From the NCBI RefSeq assembly GCF_016595505.1, contig NZ_JAENIL010000024.1, positions 1 to 64,000 of the forward strand: 64,000 nt of DNA. The letters run 5' to 3'. The translations under genes and the position numbers were made by a program. Below are positions 25,226 to 35,800 of the stretch, piece after piece. Below the pieces are notes generated by a model. The model was not told where the DNA came from. It saw only the letters and a program-made list of their open reading frames with translations, and made no database searches. This DNA is from Pelagicoccus mobilis (GTDB taxonomy: Bacteria; Verrucomicrobiota; Verrucomicrobiia; Opitutales; Opitutaceae). Each line of letters opens with the position of its first letter. The stretch's first letter is position 1.

Positions 25226-26074
25226 ATGTCCCTAAAATCCAACTTCCAGTCGACCAGCGCCATCATTCGAGGAATCGGACACATGGCTGCCTCCGCAATC
25301 GTAAGCTTGTTTCATCGCCCGACGAGAGTTTCGTTTCTCGCTGCCTCGCGCGAATTTAGTCGCGTCTACTTGCGCAAGCCGCACTTGCCGGAGATTCCCA
25401 CCGGTAGTTTGATCGATGACTCCGCGACTATCCGTCTGACGCGATGCGTGCGTAATGAGTGGCAGACGACGCTGGTGGAACTCGCGGTGATCGTGGGGAT
25501 TGCTCGTGAGCGTAAGGCTGCGAACATCTTCGAGATTGGCACTTTTGATGGACGCACAACTTTGGCACTCCATCTCAATACGACCGACGCGCGAATTCAC
25601 ACAATAGACTTGCCCGGCGGAAAGCCCGGCTCACCGGGGGGGAATACGCCTGGTTACCTGTTCCATGATGCTGTTAAGGACGACCGCATAACGCAGCTTC
25701 AAGGGAACTCTCTGGAGTTCGACTTTTCGCCATGGTTCGGTAGTCAGGATTTTGTATTCATCGACGCGGGACACAGTTACCGCAACGCTCTTGCGGATTC
25801 CCAGACGGCCTTACGCTTGCTGGAGGGGAGAGAGGGAGTGATCGTTTGGCACGATTATGCGGTGATGCCCGGCGTTACGCAAGCGGTCGAGGAAGTGATG
25901 CCGCACGTCCAGAGCGAGGTGGATTTCGGCTGGGTTAAGGGTACCTCCCTGGCGGTCATGGTGACGCATGTCGGCAAGCCATTGAAACTCAGTTCTGAAT
26001 ACAGTGGTGAAGGAAAGGTGACTACAAAACAGGCGAAAGCGGACAGTCATACTACCTCATCGGTAGCGGACTAG
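25226..26074 (+). CDS. Class I SAM-dependent methyltransferase (Methyltransf_24-like)
   Basis: The 282-residue protein has the SAM-binding motif IFEIGTFDGRTTLALHL at about 96-112, an acidic motif HTIDLPGG, and VFIDAGHSYRNALAD followed by VIVWHDY, all typical of the class I family that methylates sugars or small hydroxyls. A short basic N-terminus precedes it. Lying between the beta-helix gene and two glycosyltransferases, it probably O-methylates a sugar of the repeat unit. The preceding gap (195 bp) shows no clear feature. Confidence 0.8.
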   Translation: MSLKSNFQSTSAIIRGIGHMAASAIVSLFHRPTRVSFLAASREFSRVYLRKPHLPEIPTGSLIDDSATIRLTRCVRNEWQTTLVELAVIVGIARERKAANIFEIGTFDGRTTLALHLNTTDARIHTIDLPGGKPGSPGGNTPGYLFHDAVKDDRITQLQGNSLEFDFSPWFGSQDFVFIDAGHSYRNALADSQTALRLLEGREGVIVWHDYAVMPGVTQAVEEVMPHVQSEVDFGWVKGTSLAVMVTHVGKPLKLSSEYSGEGKVTTKQAKADSHTTSSVAD

Positions 26075-26128
26075 CTTTGCGAACGTGAGACCTAAATTTG
26101 AGGAGTACTGACTCTTGTTTTCTCCAAA

Positions 26129-27082
26129 ATGAAAAACTACCCCGACATCGCTATTGTAATCGCGACCTGCAAACCCACAGGCTTGCTTGAGCGAACAATT
26201 AAGTCCCTCGTGCAGTGCGTTGATCCGCCGACGCTTCGTCGTATCATAATCGCGGAGAACGGTCCGGTTTCAACAGCCGCCGAATTGGTTGATGGATACA
26301 AGGCGGCATTGCCAATCGAGCACCATTTTTATCCGAATGCCAAAAAGTGTGGAGCGCTTAATCGAGCGCTCGCTGAACTTGACGACGAGCTGATTGTCTA
26401 CTTCGACGATGATGTTCGTATTCATCCTGAAACGTTGCTGGCCTACGCGGAGGCGGCGAAGGGGGCGACTCGAGGCGCGTTTTTTGGGGGGCGTTGCAAG
26501 GTCGACTACGAAGAAGAGCCGGAGGGTTGGTTAGGTAAGTATCTCCCTGCCGCCGCGAAAGGGTGGGCTCCCAGCAAGGAGTCGAGCGAGTTGGTCAAGC
26601 CTGGGGCGTTGGGCTTCAATTGGGCGGCGTTTGCGGAAGACTTGAGAGAAATCGGCGGATACGATGAACGTTGTGGACCCGGGACTTTAGCGAATGCCGA
26701 CGAGATGAATGTTCAGCAGAAGCTTTTGGAAAATGGGGTTCGGGGCTACTATCTGCCGGATGCGATCGCATGGCACTACGTTCCGCCGGAACGCTGTTCG
26801 GAAGCGTGGTTGCTGCAATACATTCGAAAGGGCGGCGCGGGGAAAGGTATCGCTTATGCGGAGGGCGATCGAAAGCTTTTTTGGAAGCAGCAGATTGGCT
26901 GTCGTCTCAAGCTGGTTGCTTACAAATTGGCTCTACCTTTTGCGGTTCGCTATAGGACTCGGTTTCATTGCGAATTCAAAATCAATTGGCTCGAAGGCAA
27001 GCTTGAGGGGATGAAGCTTGGGATAGATGAGAAACGCGCGCCGCTCCCATCCTCGCATAGCCCCAAGAGCGTGCAACATTAG
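26129..27082 (+). CDS. Glycosyltransferase family 2
   Basis: This 317-residue GT-A enzyme begins IAIVIATCKPTGLLERTIKSL, with a metal-binding acidic motif VYFDDDVRIHP at about 90-100. The NADEMNVQQKLLENG stretch (about 189-203) corresponds to the ED-type catalytic-base region. It should add one sugar to the lipid-linked unit on the cytoplasmic side. The C-terminal segment is mildly hydrophobic. It precedes another GT2 gene by 34 bp. Confidence 0.85.
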   Translation: MKNYPDIAIVIATCKPTGLLERTIKSLVQCVDPPTLRRIIIAENGPVSTAAELVDGYKAALPIEHHFYPNAKKCGALNRALAELDDELIVYFDDDVRIHPETLLAYAEAAKGATRGAFFGGRCKVDYEEEPEGWLGKYLPAAAKGWAPSKESSELVKPGALGFNWAAFAEDLREIGGYDERCGPGTLANADEMNVQQKLLENGVRGYYLPDAIAWHYVPPERCSEAWLLQYIRKGGAGKGIAYAEGDRKLFWKQQIGCRLKLVAYKLALPFAVRYRTRFHCEFKINWLEGKLEGMKLGIDEKRAPLPSSHSPKSVQH

Positions 27083-27116
27083 CAATTGGGATTGTTAAGT
27101 TTCAGCTAGTATCAGA

Positions 27117-28073
27117 ATGAAGAATACGGAATATACAGAACGAACTCCACGTGTCAGTATTGGTCTGCCTGTCTATAATGGTTCTAACTACATTCGCCAG
27201 GCGATAGACTCGATTCTGGAGCAAACCTATCGCGACTTCGAAATCATCATTTGCGATAACGCATCTACGGACGATACGCAGGCGATCTGCGAAGAGTATG
27301 TTAAGAGAGACAAGAGGGTCGTCTACCACCGTAACAGCAGCAATATTGGAGCAGGGCGAAACTACAACTTGGTCGTAGAGTATGCGCGCGGCGAGTTCTT
27401 CAAGTGGGCGGCGCACGACGACATTTGCCACCCCGAGCTTCTGGAAAAGAGTGTGGAGCGGCTGGATGCGGAACCTGATGTTGTGCTCGTCTATTCGAAA
27501 GCGCGTCAGATTGATGAGAATACAAACTATGGCGATTCGTATTCAGGTTCTGATAACACTGCTCTCTTGAATCCGGTGCAGCGATTTCGTGAGTTGGTAC
27601 GCCCGCACATATGTTTCCAGGTTTTTGGCTTGATGCGCCTGGATGTTTTGAAGGACACGCCGATGATCGGCTTGTATGCTCGGGGTGACGAGATTTTGCT
27701 TTGCTGGTTGGGACTGCGTGGACGCTTCGCCCGTATAGACGAGCATCTATTTTTTCCTAGGAAGCACGAGGAGCAATCTATGGCTATGCTGGCCGACAAG
27801 AAGAAAAAGAAAAAGGCTGACCTCGTTGCTTACAGTGTTTGGTTTGATCCTAAGTGGCGGAACAAGATCGTTCTGCCTTGGTGGATAAGCTTAAGAGAGC
27901 TTATTCGCTGCGTTGTGAAAGCTCCGATTTCGTTTCGTGACAAGATTGGATGCTTTGGTGTGATTATGCGTTGGGTCTGTACAAGGCGCCGTTCGCTCGC
28001 TCGCGATCTGTATAATCAGATGCAGCATTTCACGCTGGCTTTTTCATCACGGAAACAGGTGCGGCATTCGTAG
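27117..28073 (+). CDS. Glycosyltransferase family 2
   Basis: The 318-residue GT-A protein has RVSIGLPVYNGSNYIRQAID, the nucleotide-binding FEIIICDNASTDDTQAICEEY, NIGAGRNYN, and the metal-binding region FKWAAHDDICHPELLEKSV. A Lys-rich patch (ADKKKKKKA) lies near 220-230. It is followed 35 bp later by the flippase gene. It should add a sugar to the repeat unit; donor and linkage are unknown. Confidence 0.87.
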   Translation: MKNTEYTERTPRVSIGLPVYNGSNYIRQAIDSILEQTYRDFEIIICDNASTDDTQAICEEYVKRDKRVVYHRNSSNIGAGRNYNLVVEYARGEFFKWAAHDDICHPELLEKSVERLDAEPDVVLVYSKARQIDENTNYGDSYSGSDNTALLNPVQRFRELVRPHICFQVFGLMRLDVLKDTPMIGLYARGDEILLCWLGLRGRFARIDEHLFFPRKHEEQSMAMLADKKKKKKADLVAYSVWFDPKWRNKIVLPWWISLRELIRCVVKAPISFRDKIGCFGVIMRWVCTRRRSLARDLYNQMQHFTLAFSSRKQVRHS

Positions 28074-28108
28074 CCGCGTGGTGAACATCTATTGTTTGTG
28101 TTGAAGAG

Positions 28109-29650
28109 TTGGAACTGTCGGGTAAAAAAAGTGTGAGCTCGGAAAAGATATTCCAGACATCCCACCTCGAGCGTAATCTCAAGAAGAGCGCAGTGCGTGG
28201 TGGTTCGCTTACTGTAGTTTCCCAAGGGATACGCTTAGGGCTACGCTTGATTTCGACTGCTATTCTCGCCCGACTGTTGTCGCCAGAGGACTATGGACTG
28301 ATCGGAATGACCTTGGTCGTTTCGGGCTTTGTTGGGATTATTCGAGATGGCGGGCTTATTTACGCGACTGTGCAAAAGGAGTCGATTTCTCACAAAGAGG
28401 TTTCAGCTCTTTTCTGGATCAATGTCGCGCTTGGCATTTTCATCGCGATTACGCTGGTCTGTCTATCACCGCTCGTCTCGCTTGTATTCAGTGAACCGCG
28501 TCTTACGCCGCTGCTCTGTGTCTTGGCCATTCCATTTCTTTTTGGAGGGTGCACGGTACAGCATAAGGCTCTGATGCGGCGAAATTTCCAGTTCGGGAAG
28601 ATCGCTGTTCTTGAGATCGGGTCGCTTGTTTGCGGAATTACTGTAGGGATCATCATGGCCTACTTGGGATATGGTTTTTGGTCTTTGGCCTTTATGGAGG
28701 TCGCGATTTCCGTTTCCGCTATGCTGCTTGCTTGGTGGCTGTTGCCTTGGATTCCTTCTCGGCCAAATCGTGTGGATGGGCTTCTGACTACTTTAAAGTT
28801 CGGCGGTAACGTGGTGGCGTTTAATGTCGTTAATTTCTTCGCGCGCAATGCTGACAAGGCCCTCATCGGATGGTTTTGGGGAGCCGCTTCGCTCGGGCTC
28901 TATTCGAGAGCTTATAGCTTGTTGATGATGCCGATCGAACGGATTAACGCTCCCTTTTCCAATGTCGCGGTCGCGATTCTTTCCAGAGCGGCGAATGATC
29001 CAAAGAAGCTGCGGCGGTACTTTTGTGAAGCGGTATCGATGGTCTCGGCCATTGTTATTCCGATTGTCGTGTACACCGCAGTGTTTGCAGAGGATCTGGT
29101 TAGGATTTGGCTGGGAGAGCAATGGATGGAAACCGCGAAGTTGTTTCAACTGCTAGCGATGCCTGCGCTTTTGATCGGTGCGTCCGTTCCTGTTACGTGG
29201 ATCTACATCGTTTTAGATCGGACGAATCTTTTGCGTAATGTCGGTTTGGTGATGGCGCCTGTTAACGTGGTAGCGTTTTGCATTGGGTTGCCCTTCGGTC
29301 CGGAGGGAGTCGCCTTGGGGTACACCATAAGCTCGTGCCTGCTTTTCCTGCCGATACTACGTTATGCGCTGAACGGGACGGGCATCAGTATGATGGATGT
29401 TTTTCGCACTTGGCGTCACCCCTTGATCTCGGCGGCGGCTGGTGCAGGGGCCGGCTTGATCGTTAAAGCTTTTGTCCCTTTTCAGCAGTCTCAATTCGCG
29501 ACTGCTTTCGTTTCTGTTGGAGTCTTCGGCCTCGTTTATGGACTGGTGATGTGTATCGGCTTTGGGTGGCACAAGCGTGTGCTCGCTTGGTACGCTCGGA
29601 AGTCTTCCGATCGCGGCATTATTCCGCCAGTTGGTGAGCCTGCTAATTAG
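28109..29650 (+). CDS. Wzx-like oligosaccharide flippase (MOP superfamily)
   Basis: This protein of up to 513 residues has about 12-14 hydrophobic segments. The N-terminal RGGSLTVVSQGIRLGLRLIS, then ILARLLSPEDYGLIGM, is the standard start of WzxC/RfbX-type flippases. GLYSRAYSLLMMPIERI and a conserved PEGVALGYTISS loop follow. It should move the undecaprenyl-linked repeat unit across the inner membrane. The start is uncertain: a TTG at 28109, or a GTG at 28133, with no strong ribosome-binding site at either. Confidence 0.88.
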   Translation: MELSGKKSVSSEKIFQTSHLERNLKKSAVRGGSLTVVSQGIRLGLRLISTAILARLLSPEDYGLIGMTLVVSGFVGIIRDGGLIYATVQKESISHKEVSALFWINVALGIFIAITLVCLSPLVSLVFSEPRLTPLLCVLAIPFLFGGCTVQHKALMRRNFQFGKIAVLEIGSLVCGITVGIIMAYLGYGFWSLAFMEVAISVSAMLLAWWLLPWIPSRPNRVDGLLTTLKFGGNVVAFNVVNFFARNADKALIGWFWGAASLGLYSRAYSLLMMPIERINAPFSNVAVAILSRAANDPKKLRRYFCEAVSMVSAIVIPIVVYTAVFAEDLVRIWLGEQWMETAKLFQLLAMPALLIGASVPVTWIYIVLDRTNLLRNVGLVMAPVNVVAFCIGLPFGPEGVALGYTISSCLLFLPILRYALNGTGISMMDVFRTWRHPLISAAAGAGAGLIVKAFVPFQQSQFATAFVSVGVFGLVYGLVMCIGFGWHKRVLAWYARKSSDRGIIPPVGEPAN

Positions 29651-29828
29651 TTTGGCGCCGCATTGGTGTTCGGGATCCCACTCGCAACGGTCAGAGACCT
29701 TCTACGACAAACCTTTAGGAGTCCCCCACGCATTTTTGATCTTAGAGTGACGCACATGGGCGTGTTTTGAGGAGGAGCGGGTAGTCGCTCGGCTATGACT
29801 CGGATGCGTGGGCTAATCGGAAAATGAC

Positions 29829-32800
29829 ATGAGACATTCGAAAATGAATCGTCACATCTTGTTTAGTATTCAAAAAGCAATCGTATATTGCGTACTCTTG
29901 ATTGGGTTTGCAGGGGTGTTGCATGGGCAATATCTGCGGCATCCTCAACCAGGAGAGGTCTTCCGCGACCAGAGAATCTTTAGCTCTGGAAATACGTTCC
30001 GTGTGACGGATCCGAACAACACCAGTTCGGAGTCGTTCGCTTCCTATCCAAACACGGTATATAACCTGCCAGTCGCTGATCTCGAAGGGGCTGTGCGGGC
30101 GGAGTTGATTGTCGATTATTGGAGTGGCCACGTAGGAACGGACGACCGCCATATTCGTTTCAATGGTAACGACTGGATCGAGCTTCCTAAACTGGTCACC
30201 GGCACGGGTAATCCGAATTGCTATACGCAAGCGGTTAATTTCGTGGTGGACATCCCGCTGTCGCACCTGGTGCAAGGTACCAACAACATGGAAGGAATGT
30301 CCGGTGGCCAGGTTTGTTACAAGGTCAGCTGGGGAATGTGGGGCTTGTACGGGGTTGTCTTGCGTATCTACTATGATCCGGAAGTCAGAGACCATCCAAC
30401 GGGTGCAATCACGTCACCAGTATCTGGCGACACGATTACCGACAATCCTCTGATCTCGGTTAGCGCTTCCAGCAATATTGGAGTCGCGGAGGTTGACTAC
30501 TTTGCCTACTTTAACGGATACGATCCAGATGGAGACGGACGGTTTGTTGATTGGCAGGTCAGCTACACTGCGGGTGCGAACATGCAGGATCACGTTGGCA
30601 CGGATTCCCTCGAACCGTTCAACAAGGGATGGAACACCACTTTTGTGCCGGACCAGCCTCCTGGAGCGGTCAAGCTCATCGCCCATATTCGGGATAGCGA
30701 TGGGTATACCTTCGTTACGGACGAAGTGCAGGATCTCACTCTGGAGCGTACCGATCTTTCGGTGCGCTTGTATCGCAGTGGTGGAACTCCTGAAGCGTTT
30801 TGGGTGCGTGCAGGCAAGGAGCAGAGTGTCTATTTCACGATTCCCGAAGAAGATGATCTAAGCAAAATCGATACTGCCTTCTTGTTCTTGCGGACGTGGA
30901 ATGGCCTGCAGGCTGCGACGACGACCAAAGTCAACTCCTGGACTTCTCCTATATACGGAAAAGACCACCGCTACGATTTCGATAAAATCGGAATGGAGAA
31001 TGGGGCGGCGCTTGTTAATGGGCTGAACGTCTTCTCGATCACTTCTGATGAGGTGCTTGACCATGGTACGGAGGTTCTATGGCCGGGACCAGCATTGTTG
31101 GTGCGATACAACACGGCTCCACGTGAAGCTCGGGCATTCCCGGGGCTTCTGTCATTTGATGAAGCCAGTGGACCGACTGCGGTAGACCTTACTAATAACG
31201 GTAACGACGGGACACTTGTTGGGAATGTAAGCCGTACCACAAACGGTCGTTATAACGGTGGTTTGGAGTTTGATGGAACTTCTGGTCACGTCGACATGGG
31301 AGTGCTTGATTTTCCAGGTAACGAGTTGACTGTATCCATGTGGGCATACGTTGACTCGACGTCTGATCCGTTTGCTCGCCTTTTTGCCAAAGCGATTGGT
31401 ACCGGATTCCCGGAAGGGCAGGTTATCGTATCATTGAATTCGCTCGATGGACTTCGTTTCCGACTGGCGACCTCGAATGGAATTACCGACGTGGTTGCGC
31501 ATCGTTCGTTGACCTTGAACGCCTGGAATCACGTAACCGCCACTTATGACGGGGCAGTTATGCGTTTGTATGTAAACGGTGTTCAACGTCGTATTGGAAT
31601 TACCTCAGGAAACATTGACAACGGCCATAACGTTCCGGTTTGGATTGGCGACAATCCTGGACATCAACGTCGTCCGTTCAAAGGCCGTATCGATGAGCTT
31701 CGCGTCTTTTCGCTCGCTCAGTCTCCTACGCAGATCTTGGACGACATGGGAGTCGCCATTATCGATTCCGACTTAACAGCGCCAACCGTCCCCTTAAATC
31801 TAACCGGAGAGCTCGATTCCAAAACGTCCGCTACGCTGACATGGAGTGAGTCTACCGACGAAACTGGGGTGGAAGGGTACCGTGTATTTAGAGATGGAAT
31901 ACAAGTCGCGTTTGTAAACGAAAACTCATATGTCGATGAGCTTTTGTTCCCGAACCGAACTTACGATTACACGGTTGCCGCTTTGGACGTTAAGGGGAAC
32001 GAATCGGCCCAGTCCGCAGTTTTCAGCATTACGACTCCTCCTGACCTTCAGGCTCCAACGACTCCGCAGAATCTAACAGCGTCATCGTCAGCGTTCTCCA
32101 TCAATCTGAGCTGGACCGCGTCAGTCGACGACACAGGGATCGCGTCGTATCGGATTTTCCGTAACGGCCAAGAAATCGGATCGTCAACGACTCCAACATT
32201 CAATGACACCGGTTTGGAGGTTGAGACCACTTATGTCTATCAGGTGATGGCAGTGGACTTCATCGGAAACTTTTCAGGACTCTCGAATTCTGTGATCAGT
32301 CGAACTCTTTCGGCTCCTGCAAACCCAGACCTTCTGCTAGGACTGCCGTTCGATGAAGAATATGGAAGCTTGGCACTTGATAGTTCTGGCTACCGGCTCG
32401 ACGGAATTATCTCAGCAGGTGTGGATCGTTCCTCTGAAGGTAGAATAGGTCGGTCGCTAAGGTTCTCGGGCATAGGTGGAGTTGTTGATCTGCACACTTT
32501 GAATATTCCGGGCTCCAACCTTACGATTTCGGCGTGGATTAAGCCGGACGACTTCGGAGTGGGGGATGCTCGTATCATTTCCAAGGCCAGTGGCGCGCTG
32601 GAGAATCAGCATTACTGGATGCTCAGTACTTTGAGGGTCGATGGTTTCACCAAGCTTCGAGCTCGACTCAAGACCAGTAGCGGAAGCACCAGTACACTGG
32701 TGGGAGAAGCGAACATTCCCGCAGGTCAATGGACTCACATTGCCATGACCTATGACGGGTCGTTCATAAGGACTTACGTCAATGGTGTTCTCGATGTTTC

Positions 32801-35800
32801 CGTTGAGAAGGCGGGAGCGATTGCTCAGAATTCCAGCGCGCCAGCAGTGGTCGGGGATCAGCCTCAAGGAGGTAAGAGCTTTGATGGATTGATTGATGAG
32901 GTGCGTATCCAGACCATCGCTATGAGCGAGTCTGAGATCCAGACGATCATGACCGAACAGCTACCGGGTCCTGGTGGGGCGAACATTCCCCCAACTATTT
33001 CAGAGATCGATGATCAAGTAATCTTTGGCGATACCAGCACGGGGGCCATCGGCTTCACTGTCGATGACATTGGTACGGCACCCGATGAACTTCAGGTTAC
33101 AGGTCTCTCGAGCAATCCCACCTTGCTGCCGCTAAATGGAATCGAAATTGGCGGTAGTGGAAATAATAGGACAGTGCGCCTCACGCCAACTGTCGGTCAA
33201 ACAGGGGCGGCATTGGTTACGATTCTCGTAAACGATGGTGAAACCAGCACCTCGGAATCCTTCACGCTGATGGTCGTAACGCCCGGGAATACAGCGCCAA
33301 CGGTGACCTCGATCGCAGATCAGAATTTCCCTCAGGGCGGCACGACTGGAGAACTGTCGTTCACGATCGGGGATGCTGAAACTGATGTGTCGCTGCTAGG
33401 AGTCACCGCAAAGTCGGACAACACTATTTTGATTCCTCAGACTGGAATCGTCGTGCTTGGATCTGGAGCGGATCGTACGATCAGTGTGACGCCGTCTTCG
33501 ACTCAGTCCGGTACCGCCGTTATTTCGGTGACGGTGGATGACGGGGAATTCTTCTCGGTGGAGACCTTTACGGTTACGGTTTCGCCACCGTTTAGCGATA
33601 GCTTATGGCTCGGGTTGCCGTTCGAAGAAGAGTTTGGCGACACTGTTTTGGACGTATCGCCAAACGGCTTTGACGGGTCAATCGCCTCAGGCGTTTCGCG
33701 TACGGCATCCGGACAGCTGGGGCGGGCTCTCGATTTCTCTGGTACGGACAGTAGGGTAAATCTGGGTACGCTGGACATTCCAGGCGCTGAGATGACGATC
33801 GCGGCGTGGATCCGACCTGACAATTTCTCGGTTTCGGATGGTCGTATCATTTCTAAGGCGACAGGCCTTTCTGGCAACGAGCACTTCTGGATGCTCAGCA
33901 CGATCAGCGATGGTGGCACTAAGTTGAGAATGCGCCTAAAGACCAACGCTGGCGGAACACGTACTTTGATTGGCTCAACCAATATCCCGGTGGGCGCGTG
34001 GACACATGTAGCTGGCACCTATGACGGGTCGGATATGAAGATCTTCATCAATGGTGTGGAAGACGGTTCGCTCTCCGCGGGTGGAATCATCGCTCAGAAC
34101 GAAACGGTTCCAGTGGCGGTAGGAGACCAACCTCAAGGCGGACGGAGCTTCTCTGGTCTGATTGACGAGGTGCAAATCTACACTCTGGCTCTCAACGTAA
34201 ACGATATCCAGTCCCTCATGGTCGAGGCTCTCGACCCGCCAAACGGGGAACCAAGTATCTCAGAGATCCCTGACCAAAGCATATTTGCCAGCACGGATAC
34301 GGGAGAGCTGGCGTTCACCGTTTCCGATGCAGAGACGGCACCATTCCTTTTGAACGTCTCTGCCACCTCGGACAATACTGATCTCGTTCCTTTGAGTGGT
34401 ATCGTGTTTGGAGGTGCGGGTAACAATCGGACGATAAGCGTTACCCCAACGATCAACGCTACGGGTAATGCCTTGATCACGGTGACCGTCGATGACGGAG
34501 AAGCCACGACCGATGAAACATTCTCGGTTTCAGTGATCACTCCCGGCAATATGGCCCCGCTGGTTAGTTTCATTGATGACGTCCAGATCGCTACGGACGG
34601 AACGACTGGGCCGATTCCGTTTGTCATTGGCGACTCCGTTACTCCTGCCGAGGAGCTGATCGTTACAGCGACCTCGGACAACGATTCTCTCGTTCTTTCA
34701 AACGGTATTACGCTTTCCGGTACGGGCCCAGATCGTGCGATCGACATCGCTCCTATCTCCGGACGAACCGGTTCCGCTTTGATTACCGTGAAGGTTGATG
34801 ATGGTGAGTTCTTCGTTGAGGAGAGCTTTACGGTTACGGTTGCCGCACCGGTTCACCCTGACTTGTGGTTGGGCTTGGCTTTTGAAGAGGCGACCGGAAA
34901 CGATGTATTCGACCATTCGCTGTTCGGACATGATGGAATCATCTCTGGTGGCGTCTCTCGGGCCTTCACGGTAGGGCACGGCGGCACTGTTGAATTTTCA
35001 GGAACGGGCGGTCAGGTGAGCGTGGGGACTTTGGACATTCCTGGATCGCTGCTGACGATCGCTGCATGGATCAAGCCGGACGACTTCGGGGTGCAAGATG
35101 GACGTATCATTTCTAAGGCTACAGGCCTTACCGATAATCAGCACTACTGGATGCTCAGTACGATCGATGGCGAGGGTGGATCGAAGCTTCGCATGCGACT
35201 GCAAACAGCGGATGGCGATCTCAATACTTTGATTGGCGATACGACGCTCTCCGCGGGGGATTGGACTCACGTGGCGGTGACCTACGACGGCGCGAATATT
35301 CGCATGTATGTGAATGGCGTCTTGGATGCGACTTTACCTTGTACCGGAAATGTTGCCCAAAACTCGAATGCTCCTGTCGCTATCGGGGATCAACCGCAAG
35401 GCGGCAAGAACTTTGATGGATTGATCGACGATGTGCGCATTTATCGTCGCTCTCTCGATCAGACCGAGCTCCAGACGATCATGAGCGGAGAGCTGAGTGT
35501 ACCAAACACTCCTCCGAGCATTAGCGCGATCGACGACTTAAACGCCTTGTTGGATACAAGCACTGGGCCTGTTCCCTTTACTGTAAGCGATACTCAGACT
35601 TCGCCGTATTTGCTCACTGTTACGGCCGCTTCGGACAACACCTCTTTGATTCCGATTTCGGCAATCGACATCAGTGGTGCGGGAAGCGATCGCAGCATCA
35701 ATATCACTCCGGAGTTGGGTCAAACCGGTGTCGCTACAATCACCCTGACTGTTAGTGATGGAGCGTATTTTGTAGACGAGTCGTTTGTCCTGACGGTGGT